Positions 49,303 to 59,687 of a stretch of 64,000 nucleotides of DNA are shown here, piece by piece; the stretch's first letter is position 1, and each line of letters begins with the position of its first letter. This DNA is from Paramarasmius palmivorus (taxonomy: Eukaryota; Basidiomycota; Agaricomycetes; Agaricales; Marasmiaceae). The position numbers were made by a program, and so were the translations under genes. Below the pieces are notes generated by a model that had not been told where the DNA came from, did not search any database, and saw only the letters and a list, made by a program, of their open reading frames with translations. Location: positions 186,001 to 250,000 of the forward strand of contig JAYKXP010000069.1 of the NCBI GenBank assembly GCA_037176845.1, read 5' to 3'.

Positions 49303-49956
49303 GGCCGCTTTCGAAAAAACAGTAGTTAGATTATAAAGCAGTTCCCATACCCACGCCAGGGCCAGCTGCCAGGGCAACTCGCTACGTCACACTGTTTTTT
49401 CTCTGTTCCCTCACATTCTTCCATGTCGCCGGGAAACTCTGAAATGAAGACGCAGACATCATTGTATCCCCTCCAACGCGACCCCTCTCTCAGCATTCCG
49501 ATACATCAACGTTGACACATTTGACAGTGTCGCCCCCAACTACCAATCCCCAACAACTATCGTTATCACCTTTCTGCACTGAGCCGATCCCAGTAGAAGC
49601 CAGACTCCCTTCAACTAGCACAAGACTGTAAATAACATGTCTTGAATGGTCCGGATGTGAGGGATAGCAGGAGGCGCACAAGTGTCGGGATCCCGATTGG
49701 TTGGGGCGGGATTTATTACGTACCATAAACAACGGTGCAATGATGCAAAACTACGAACTACATACTTATTCTGCGATTATCACAAGTGCTGTAACCTACA
49801 TTAGAGTATTTGCTAATTCAGGTTTATGTTTTGCTCATCTTGCTCGCGTTGGAGAAAAGAGACGTGTACGGTGGGGACACTGACAGTCGGGATACACACC
49901 GCGAGGGCGTGGGTATGGGAACTGCTTTATAATCAAACTATTTTTCGAAAGCGGCC
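49303..49956. mobile_element. Non-autonomous DNA transposon (MITE) with long TIRs and TA target duplication
   Basis: The left end (49303-49357) and right end (49906-49956) are inverted copies. Both begin GGCCGCTTTCGAAAAA and continue through TTATAAAGCAGTTCCCATAC and CCACGCC, differing by a 2-nt gap and a few substitutions. TA dinucleotides flank both ends (49301-49302 and 49957-49958), as expected for Tc1/mariner-type insertion. The 550-bp interior has no transposase-like frame, so it must be mobilised in trans. High TIR identity suggests a fairly recent insertion. Confidence 0.85.
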
Positions 49957-50772
49957 TACTATACCTCACCGAGAACTGCAATTTTGTGAAGATTAATTTG
50001 TAACGTTCTCCCTACATCCCCTTTAGCTCCCACAATTGACCAGCGTACTCTCGATATGTGAACACACCTACACCAAATTTTTCTGTATTTTTATACCAAA
50101 GATCCAGTTGCAGAAAGATGCCGGGTGCGACAGAGAAGTGCAAACACGTAAGCGCCGTCCAAAAAACACTCATTCTTCACTACATACCGTCGTCTCCCTA
50201 ACTCTTCTTCCCTGAAAGTTGGAAACATATTACTCGAAGTATATATCTACGTCCTACGTCCTCACGACTCAGCTCTGAGCAGTTTCAACACCCCCAATTT
50301 TCATGTCCCATCACTCCCACCATCAGAGTTACCTCCGGAGCACTCTCCCTTCTCTGTCCCTCCAAAACATGCAATCCATGAATAATTATGAGAATATTTT
50401 GGGAGTTATACGTTTGCACTAATAAGTTCAGAGAAATAAATCCCGAGGCTCAATTCAAAGGGGAACATGTAAAATTTTCGAGATTTGCACATTGCCGTCG
50501 TGTGCACATCAAAGTGCGGCATAGTAGAGTTTTTTGGTTAGCTGTCAAGTCGGTAGACGGTTGGCTTGACGATTTATGTTGTTGTATGTAGTTTGGTGAC
50601 GGGCGTCTTTTGCAACTGAGTCTGGCGCGAGGTCTCGCGCGTACTTGCTCTTTACCACCACCTCCTACCAGTACTGGTGCGAAATCCTCGTTGTTAGGTG
50701 AGTTACATATATCTGGTCTAATTTACCTCATTTACATATGAGACTTCACTTCTTAGTGCAAAAACATGGCTC
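49957..50772. other. Intergenic, upstream of F-box gene
   Basis: About 0.8 kb. An 67-codon frame at 50388-50591 is not supported by any domain. C/T-rich stretches at 50200-50360 may belong to the promoter of the following gene. Confidence 0.4.
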
Positions 50773-52452
50773 ATGTCGCGTCATCCTGAAGAGACAGAAA
50801 CATGGATGGGCGCCGGAGGAAAGACGGATGAGGAAGACATGGACGATATTTTGGTGAAGATTGGGCAATGCAAGGATGATATCGACATGCTGCAATATGC
50901 TCTTGCGGCAACAGAGGCCAGGAAGAGCGCTTTACAGGACCAGCTCGCTCGACGTCGTTATGCTCAATCCGCTGTACGAAAGGTACCCTTCGAGATATGG
51001 AGGGAAATCTTCACCGAAGTTTGCCTCGCATCTCCAGTGGGTTCTTTCTGGATCAGTACTGCAACCAATCGCGAACCCATCGTGTCTTTACCCACTTGGG
51101 ATCTATCTCACGTATGCTCTACTTGGCGACGTATTGTGCAAGATTGTCCTGCCCTGTGGTCATCTATCACGGTCAATTTACATAATCTGAACCCAGATAT
51201 CTCAATCCCTCTTCAAACATACCTCATCAACTCGAAAGACCATCCCCTGAACATCGAGATCGTGTTCGACCGTTGCAATCGTTCGAAACCGGATGGCCCG
51301 CCATTCTGGTTGACAGCAAACGGTCGCACTGCACTCTTCATGCTCGTGGGCCACGCTTCGCGGTGGAAGGAACTCTCACTCTCTGTCGAGTCAGGCACAG
51401 CACCTGAAATCCTACTCTCAGAATTCACGTCATTCAGACATGTGTCCTTTCCTCTACTGAGGAAATTTTCGGACAAATGTTATTTAGTACATGGGCATCC
51501 ATTTGGGCTTTCCGATTTGTGGTTTTGGCACGCCGTTGGGACCGCGCCAATGCTCAGCCACCTTTTCGTCGAATGCAGCATCACCATGGATATCGACCGG
51601 TACACATATCACCAGCTGACGAACATGGAGATTGGATATGTTACGGTTGATGACAGTCTCTTCGAAGTTCTGGAATCATGCACGAATGTGCAGGTCCTAA
51701 CTCTCCAGTGCCTCCTCCCAAGGGAGCTCGGACGAGACCGTGTCCTAACGTTATCTTCGCTACAGGAGCTTACCGCCTCCTTCATCGAACCACCGGATGA
51801 GTACGCGTACTTTTTCGCAAGTATCACTTTACCGTCTCTCCAGATTCTCGATTTGAGATGCTCTTACAACGGGAGTGTTTCCCGGGGGCTGGGCAATATC
51901 GTGGAGGTCCCACCAGCCCTAATTGGCATGCTCGAACGATCAGCAGATACCCTGGAGAACCTCACGCTGGAGTTTGGATGGACATATCTTAGGGAAGGGT
52001 TCTCTATTCCTGAAATCCTCCGGAAATGCTACAATCTAAAGCATTTGCACTTCAGCCTTAAAGGATATCGGAGCCCCGATTCTACAAAGTCATCTATCAT
52101 GTGTATCCTCGACACCCTCATCAAACTCATCGTCATTCCACGTTCCAACGACCCTGTCCTGGCACCGAAACTAGAATCTCTGTCGATACACGAAGCAGAG
52201 TTCCTTTTGTCGCCGACCTTCCTCCAGGCGGCCCTTCAGGTAGTAGAATCGAGATGTGCGGTTCTCAAAAGTCTCTGGTTGACTTTTGGGGATGAAAAAT
52301 GCAACCCGACACCGGTGGTGGAACGACACGAATGGGAAGGCAAAACTGCACTAATCGCACAGCTCACGAATAGGCTCCAAGAACTTTGCTTGATACATCA
52401 TGTGGAGGCTAGAGTATACCCTGTTGATTCTTATTCCTTCATTGAAGCTTAG
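50773..52452 (+). CDS. F-box-like protein with coiled-coil start and LRR-like region
   Basis: Intronless, 559 residues, same broad family as the gene at 41723 but not a close copy. Residues of about 25-60 form a charged helix (LVKIGQCKDDIDMLQYALAA, TEARKSALQDQLARRR) typical of these proteins. The F-box follows: AVRKVPFEIWREIFTEVC, then DLSHVCSTWRRIVQDCPALW. The C-terminal 400 residues carry spaced leucine-rich strands (APMLSHLFVECSI, CTNVQVLTLQCLLPRE, LPSLQILDLRCSYN, CYNLKHLHFSLKG, APKLESLSIHEAEF). Likely an SCF substrate receptor by family; target unknown. ATG 50773 is chosen because the nearby ATG at 50766 is in another frame. Confidence 0.82.
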   Translation: MSRHPEETETWMGAGGKTDEEDMDDILVKIGQCKDDIDMLQYALAATEARKSALQDQLARRRYAQSAVRKVPFEIWREIFTEVCLASPVGSFWISTATNREPIVSLPTWDLSHVCSTWRRIVQDCPALWSSITVNLHNLNPDISIPLQTYLINSKDHPLNIEIVFDRCNRSKPDGPPFWLTANGRTALFMLVGHASRWKELSLSVESGTAPEILLSEFTSFRHVSFPLLRKFSDKCYLVHGHPFGLSDLWFWHAVGTAPMLSHLFVECSITMDIDRYTYHQLTNMEIGYVTVDDSLFEVLESCTNVQVLTLQCLLPRELGRDRVLTLSSLQELTASFIEPPDEYAYFFASITLPSLQILDLRCSYNGSVSRGLGNIVEVPPALIGMLERSADTLENLTLEFGWTYLREGFSIPEILRKCYNLKHLHFSLKGYRSPDSTKSSIMCILDTLIKLIVIPRSNDPVLAPKLESLSIHEAEFLLSPTFLQAALQVVESRCAVLKSLWLTFGDEKCNPTPVVERHEWEGKTALIAQLTNRLQELCLIHHVEARVYPVDSYSFIEA

Positions 52453-52957
52453 TCTCGTCCACTTGACGATTGCTTGGATATCTACTACTTTATGCACTGT
52501 CATTAATGGTATTGCTTGTACATATGATGAAAGTCGGTCTTGAAACGCGACTCTATTCACGGTCCAGGTATTCACTGTAGATAGAGATGAAAGTAGCAAT
52601 TTGACAAGAAAGTGTGCGCTCTGGAAAATAAAAAAAAATATCCCGTGAGAATCCACATGAGAAGAGCGGTGAGTGACAACTTGCTGGAGAATCCTGACGT
52701 CCTTCATACTTCATATCCCAACGTACTTCCCTTCCTTCGTATCATTATTTTGGGTATAGTCTGGGTGTGGCGGAGTCTAGAAGTTATGCGGTGAGTATAT
52801 ATTTCCCTTCGTTGACCTCGCAACGACCGTGACTGATTATCATTGCCTCTAGAGTTCTTCCCACCTTCCCATCTTCTAGTGCCAGCTGTCGCCCATCTTC
52901 CGCTCCCGCCCCATTTCACTCGTGCAACATTTTGAATTCGTGGTATTGTTGAACACT

Positions 52958-54417
52958 ATGGCCGGGCGCATCGTCGAGTCTATTGGCATAGCCAATTTGC
53001 CGAACCAGGTGCGTTCAACCATTACGGTATTATTCCATATTCTGAACCACAAATCACCTACAGAAACACAAAATCGTCGCAAAACGCGGGGCACATTTCA
53101 CTTTGATGGTAGTCGGTACGTGATACCAGTTCTATCTACCCGAATATTTGCTAACAAGCGCTATAGGTGAATCCGGCTTGGGCAAAACGACCCTCATCAA
53201 CACCCTTTTCTCCACGGAGTTGTCTGCGGGCAAGAACTACACTCGTCGCCATGAAAAGCAACTCGACAAATTAACCGAAGTCGATATCATCAAGGCTGAA
53301 CTTGAGGAAAAGCAGTTCAAAGTCAAGCTCACTGTGATCGACACACCTGGGTTTGGTGACTATGTGAACAACAAAGAGTCTTGGGGACCCATTGTTGACT
53401 TCATTGACGACCAACACGACGCGTACATGAGACAGGACCAGCAACCTCAGCGACATGGGAAGACAGATATGAGGGTCCATGCGTGTTTGTACTTCATTAG
53501 GCCTACAGGACATACGTGCGTTGCGGTTTTTCTCCTTTAATGGCTTGGAGTGAGCTGACGCGGCCTTTTTGCGTAGTCTTAAACCTCTCGATATCGAGAT
53601 TATGAAGCGTCTAGGAACTCGCGTCAACCTCATTCCTGTGATTGCTAAAGCAGATACATTGACACAGAATGACCTCTACACCTTCAAGCAACGCGTGAGC
53701 CCCATTCCTCTATCTAATGAATTCGCGTTAACAAGAATCCGATAGATTCGTGAGGTGATCGCTGCGCAAAACATCAATATCTACTCTCCTCCTATCGAGG
53801 CTGATGATGACGGGGCCGAACACGCAATCGCTCTCGCTGATGCTATTCCGTTCTCCGTCATTGGCTCCACTGAAGACGTTAAGAATGCCGAAGGAAGAGC
53901 AGTCAAAGGTAGACAGTACTTATGGGGTGTTGCAGAAGGTATGCTACTCCTACTTCGCCGAAAAATGATACTAAAAGGCCTTCTCACAGTCGAGAACGAA
54001 AACCACTGCGACTTCAACAAGCTTCGGTCTCTTCTGATCCGCTCACACATGCTCGATCTGATTTCGACCACTGAAGAGAGGCACTACGAGAACTACCGTC
54101 AACAGCAGATGGAGACGAGGATGAACAATGAACCCAGGGCTAGGAGGGTCAACAATCCCAAGTTCAGGGAAGAAGAGGAGCAGCTCCGGAGGAGATTCAC
54201 TGAGCAAGTCAAGGGCGAGGAAGCTCGGTTTAGGCAGTGGGAGCAACACGTTCGTTTCTTTCATCTACTACGGTGTAACCGTGCACTGATCGTTCCGCAG
54301 CTCATTGCCGAAAGAGATCGCCTTAACAAGGATCTCGAGATTGCTCATGCCGCTATTAAGCAACTTGAGGCAGAGTTGGACAACCTGGTGGTTGGTCGTG
54401 GTTCGGGGAGACGATGA
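52958..54417 (+). CDS. CDC12: Septin, CDC12 type
   Basis: GTP-binding cytoskeletal protein that assembles into septin filaments and rings at septa and growth sites. Seven exons: 52958-53008, 53064-53115, 53167-53515, 53577-53694, 53746-53938, 53990-54249 and 54301-54417, all GT-AG and in frame. Motifs: P-loop GESGLGKTT (split by an intron inside the first Gly codon), [11 protein letters not shown] (G3), VIAKADTLT (G4), the septin unique element around [19 protein letters not shown], then [20 protein letters not shown]. Subgroup is suggested by [30 protein letters not shown] and the DLISTTxxxHYExYR motif, closest to yeast Cdc12/AspC. The C-terminal 100 residues form a coiled coil ([39 protein letters not shown]). 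About 380 residues. Confidence 0.92.
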
Positions 54418-55127
54418 TCGACTAGGTGCATCAATAATTTCAATGTTTCTGCTTCCGCCTCCCAATTTCGTCGTCTCGTGGTACAATACACCTTTGTACC
54501 TTTGCCTCGTCAGAACTTTGTAATCTACGTACCGACTTCTTTTTCCTGTGATGTCTCGCAGTCTTGGTTCTAGTTTATAACGTTGAACATTCGACGTCAT
54601 GTGTATCGACAAAGCAGCGTTCCGGATCCCTGCATCATACTTAGGCGCTATGGGGCCGTCAAGTCCCCAAAAGACTATTCCAAGGGAATGTCGAGGTCAA
54701 CTGACAAGTCACTGTGAGTTTGAACCTCTATCTTTAGAATATCGAGTGCAGCTGGCAAAGCTTCCTTGACATGTCAAAACCCTTCACATGATATTGGGGT
54801 GCTGCCAGTGCGCAGTGGATTAAATAAGCCACATTTGGGATGTGTCGCCGTCTGTTCAATTCGGTCAGTCAGAGTAGTAGGACTGGCGTCGATCAAATGG
54901 CACGCACTATTCATGAGTTCCATTGACTTCCGACCATTTTAATACGATCATTACACTACCTTGGTATGTACGTTAGCAGACGCTTCTTTGCTGCGTTAAG
55001 CTGCGGTCAAAGTTCAAACCTTGGAGGTGCTGACGCGGCTTCGGCCGGCCGGCGACCTTCCGGAACACTTAAGGGCCTGACTGAACATCGCGCAAAATCA
55101 AGGACGCCTCTATACCCAAGTATCATA
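54418..55127. other. Intergenic, upstream of Argonaute
   Basis: About 0.7 kb without a recognisable gene. Contains the septin 3' end region and the Argonaute promoter. No specific motif called. Confidence 0.4.
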
Positions 55128-58100
55128 ATGCCTCCACGATCGTCTCGCGGTGGATCTTCACGAGGCGGCAGGGGCTCCGGCCCATCTTCAGCACCGTCTC
55201 GAGGCGGCCCTCCGTCAGCTGGACGTGGGGGCCAATCTGCAGCTCGAGGCGCGCCGCAGATTGGCTCAGTCGCAGGTATCGTTGCAGTTATTCTATGCAT
55301 TTAAGCAATTGAATATCGTTTCATTGAACTTTTTTTATTCTCCTTTGAAGCTCATGTCACCTCAACGATCGGTGTGCGTAGGCCAGGCTTCGGGAAGGCC
55401 GGGAAACTATACAGGGCAACGACCAATGCGTGTATCGTGTCAGTTCCTGAATGTATCATACACCATTACGATGGTAAGCTTTGGAATCGCGTTTATCCTT
55501 TATCTTTGTCCTCTTAGTTCCTTTTACACATTGTTTGACATAGTTGGTGAGTCACAGTGCGGTACATCTTTTCCCTCAGACACTAAAATCTCCCGTGATA
55601 ACGCCCGACAAGAATTACCCACCAAGATTCACTCATCAGCTAATAAAGCAACTACAGTTTGATACAAGACCCGATATTTTTCTTCGACCAGGCGCTGGTG
55701 TTTATGACGGAAAGAAAAACTTGTTTATGCCGCATGAGCTGGATCTTGGAGGAAATTCTGGAGCAAGGTACGGAGTTACCTGTTTCTTTGGGCTTGCAGA
55801 GTACCTCATGTACCTCGATTATAGTTCGATGTTCCTTTCCGGGACGATCCAAGTTCTACACGTCCGCCGAAAATATACTCCATCAAGATCACGAAAGGCC
55901 GCCAGAATCAATCCAGAGTCTGTCCTACCCATATCTCCTATCCTTTGTATCAAAGCTGAGTATACACTTTCAGAGGGTTGTGCGTCAGTTCGTCGAAGGG
56001 AAACAGTCTCAGGATGAAAGCGTCTTAACGGCTCTCATGGTGCGTGTTGGTCCTTTGGTCTGAGGAATTTTCTCTCATATCAAAGCAGGCCATGAACGTG
56101 ATCATTCGACAAGACCCAATCTCAAAGTATCCATTCAATGTTCGATCGTTTTTCCCGGCAAGGAGACGCGTCCAGTGGGTCATGGCCTAGAGCTTTGGCG
56201 TGGATACTTCCAGTCGATCCGGCCTGCACTTGGTCACGTAATTCTCAACTTCGATATCACCACTGGTATGTTTTACAAGCCGGGTCCCTTGATGAACCTC
56301 GCGCTCGAGTTCTTTGGGAAGAATAATCCCAACGTTCTGTCGCCAACTCATGGCCTACCGGATCGTGAACGGCTGCACCTTCAGCGATTCATCAGTGGGA
56401 TCCGCGTCAAGGTCACGAGTGGTGACTCAAAGTCAAGAAGCAAGTCTCGCGTTATTACGGTTCAGCGACTATCCAGGGAAGGTGCCAGGCAGCTACGCTT
56501 CGAGAAGGACGGTGCCCAAATATCTGTTGCTGACTACTTTCGGAGTCTCAGCAACAACCAACCTTTACGTTTTCCTGACGTAATCTGTGCTCTGGTTCGT
56601 CCCTGCATTGTACCTATTGTGCTCGCATCTGATGGTTCCATAGACTGCATCTGGTGCCGCCTTTCCCCTCGAGAAGTGCGAGATTATTCCAGGTCAGATT
56701 GCACGAAAGCAGGTGCCACCCGAGGTCACCAAGTCCATGGTGGAATTCTCCCAGAAAAGACCGGAGCAACGGCTCCAAGCCATTAAGGACGGCCTAGCGG
56801 TGGGTGTATAACGAGTGGCACTTTGTCAGATTGACTGACCTTCTGGCATATTCCAGATCCTTCAACACGGCCAGAGTGACTATATTCGCAACTTCAGAAT
56901 GTCTGTTCAACAGACATCGTTCCCCATGACTGTCGAAGCGCGGCAAATTGCACCTCCAAAACTGATGTATGGTCAAGGGAGCAGGCAACCTACTGTGGTA
57001 GGTGCACACTTTATTCCAATTGTTTGGTAATTGATGCTCGTATAGGAACCGCGAAACGGCCAGTGGAACATGTGTGTTGCTTTTCTCTCTCTTAGCGTCT
57101 ACACACTAAGTTTTTTTTTAGGATGGACAAGAAGTTTGTTCAGCCTCAAGCTATCAACCGATGGGCTATTGTTGTATTTGACACTCATTTTGGCCTCAAC
57201 GCCGCACGGCAAATGGCCAAAGATATAATACACGCTTTTGGAACGACGGGTAATTGTTTACTACATTTCTTGAGGTTAGATCTGACAATTATTCTAGGTA
57301 TGAGAGTTCTTGAACCAGAGCCGGTCATCCATATGGCCAATCCTCAAGCGAACATTGTTCTTGTAAGCTATACATGTTCTTGTCTATTACTATATTTAAA
57401 TCTATCTGCAGGATCTCAAGAAGGCAGGCCAAATGTGTCTACAGAAACATGGCGGAAAACTGGGGCCTGATCTACTTGTTGTCGTGCTTCCTGAATTGGG
57501 GAATGCTGAGATTTACCGTACAGTCAAACAGTAAGCTGATGTCAATTCGCTATATATCCTGCTTATCTCATACATCCATGCAGTTTCGGTGACATCGAAG
57601 TAAGTCCTTCATTGATGCCATGGCCGTGTCGCTCATTTGTGTCAAGGTCGGAGTGCTACGCAATGTCTCAAAGCATCTAAATGTCGAGGAGCAAAGATTC
57701 AGTATTGGGCTAATGTGGCGCTGAAGTATGTTTACTAGTTCTCCATTTCATAATCTTCACTAATGGTCCTTAGGGTCAATCCTAAACTTGGCGGCATCAA
57801 TGTTCGACCCGATCCACAATCTGCAGCTGCCCTCACGGACCCCCATAATCCCACCATCATCATGGGTATGTCTAGCTCTTCACATTGGAATTTTATGATT
57901 TTATGTCTAATTCGCATACAGGTGCCGATGTCATGCATCCAGCTCCGGGATCAACCACTCCTTCATATACTGCCCTAGTAGCTAACGTCGACTCGGATGC
58001 TGCCAAGTACATTGCTGACATACGAGTGCAAACTGCTCGTCAAGAAATCATCGCAGATTTGGGCGACATGGCTCGCGTAAGCTTCTTTCCTGCCGTTACT

Positions 58101-59274
58101 GTTCATTTCTCAATGCTCAATGTCTGGCAGAATCTCATTGGGAAGTACATGGATTACCGCAAGAATATGGAGAAGAAGACCAACTTCCAGCCACAAAGGC
58201 TTCTCTTCTTCAGAGGCAAGTTGTATCCATACCCAGCAGTTCCTGTGTCTGACTTGCATCAATCAGATGGAGTTTCTGAAAGTCAGTATAAGCAAGTGAA
58301 AGATGAAGGTTCGTTACATGTGCTTAAGTCTTGGCCCGCTATTCACTCGTTCTCTGCAGAATTGGCTATCCTACGAGGTTTGCATGACATCATGGCTCAG
58401 CTGGCAATCCTCCGTGGCTGAAATGTATGCCCTTCATAGATGTTTGTACGGAAATGAAGATCAACCCTCGCATTACCTTCATCATTGTCGCGAAACGACA
58501 CCACTTCCGGTAAGCCCTTCTCGACATGTACGGTCCAGTTAACTCAATATTATGTCTATAGCTTCTTCCCTCCAAAGGAGCCTCCAGACACAAAGTTTCC
58601 CAATCGCTGACAGGAGCGGAACTGTCCTGCTGGTACTGTGGTTGACACCGGCATCACGCACCCCATTGAGTTCGACTTCTACCTACAAAGTCATGGTGGG
58701 TTGTTGGGAACCAGTCGATCTGCCCATTACCATGTAAGTTGTCTTTCATATGTTGCATTCCTTGCACTGACAAACTTTATATAGGTGCTCCACGACGTAG
58801 GTTTTGACTTTTGCGCCCCTGAAAACATCATTGACCATTTTCTGCTCCTCAGGATTCTGTATTCACGTGTGTATCTGTATTCTTTCCATGACAGGCACTC
58901 AAACTCACATCACCTACAGGCCTGATGCGCTTCAGTCTCTGTGCTTCACGCTGTGCCACGTCTTTGCGAGAGCCACCAAATCTGTCTCGATACCGGCTCC
59001 AGTTGCTTGTATGTGTTGTCTATACCTTTTGGTGTTCTTTTACTGATGCTACCTTCCCCAGACGCAGATTTAGTGTGTGCACGAGCTCGTAACCACTACC
59101 GGAATGACTTGCAATCCGAAGTTGGTACTCAGACTGGCAGCTCGTCTGAGCTGGAACGCATGCGGGCAGATTTCCGTCCAGTTCATCGCAACCAGGAACG
59201 ACGCACCTTCTTTACGGTGAGTGGAAGTCATATTACTTCCGAGAACAGGGCATCTCAATGGTTCTTCCTAGTGA
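55128..59274 (+). CDS. Argonaute, small-RNA-guided slicer (several single-base breaks)
   Basis: Core RNA-interference protein. Exon 1 (55128-55275) encodes an RGG-rich tail ([26 protein letters not shown]). Then come the N domain ([29 protein letters not shown]), linker ([45 protein letters not shown]), PAZ ([30 protein letters not shown]), MID ([31 protein letters not shown]) and PIWI. The tetrad is complete: GADVMHP (Asp), RQEII (Glu), RDGVSESQY (Asp) and SAHYHVL (His). The second Asp codon is split by a GC-AG intron (58216-58266). Two tiny exons, 58785-58796 and 58853-58866, encode VLHD and DSVFT. The stop follows ERRTFFT after an intron. Frame breaks occur near 55895, 56155 and twice around 58605-58620, where compensating indels create a TGA at 58608. 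With these corrected, about 950 residues and probably slicer-competent. Confidence 0.88.
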
Positions 59275-59687
59275 AACACATGTTCTTGCTCTTGTCTTGA
59301 AGCCTTAGGTTGTGATATTTGCTACAAGCCTGCTTTCTGCTATTTATATATACTACATGCGTACTACCGACCTTGCACCTTGAAACTGTACTATCATACG
59401 AAATCATCTTGTACTGGTGACTGACGTGGACAATGGCATTTTTAGCCGTTGCGGTGTGAGGTCGTTGATCGTCGCTAAGCTTTGTCGCACGTTTTCTACG
59501 TTCCTTCTCTCTCTACCATGATTCTATCTATCTCAACCTGGCCTCCAATATGGGACGATCAACACGGGGACTACATTATCATACAGCATACTCAGGGGAG
59601 CAGGATCAACCATGTGAACACTCGGTCGGACTGCGGCAATGATAGATAGATGACTCGACCAGCTTTTTGCTTCCTGCGCTCACATCC
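59275..59687. other. Intergenic
   Basis: 413 bp between two plus-strand genes. It holds the Argonaute 3' flank and the MFS promoter. Nothing else recognised. Confidence 0.4.
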
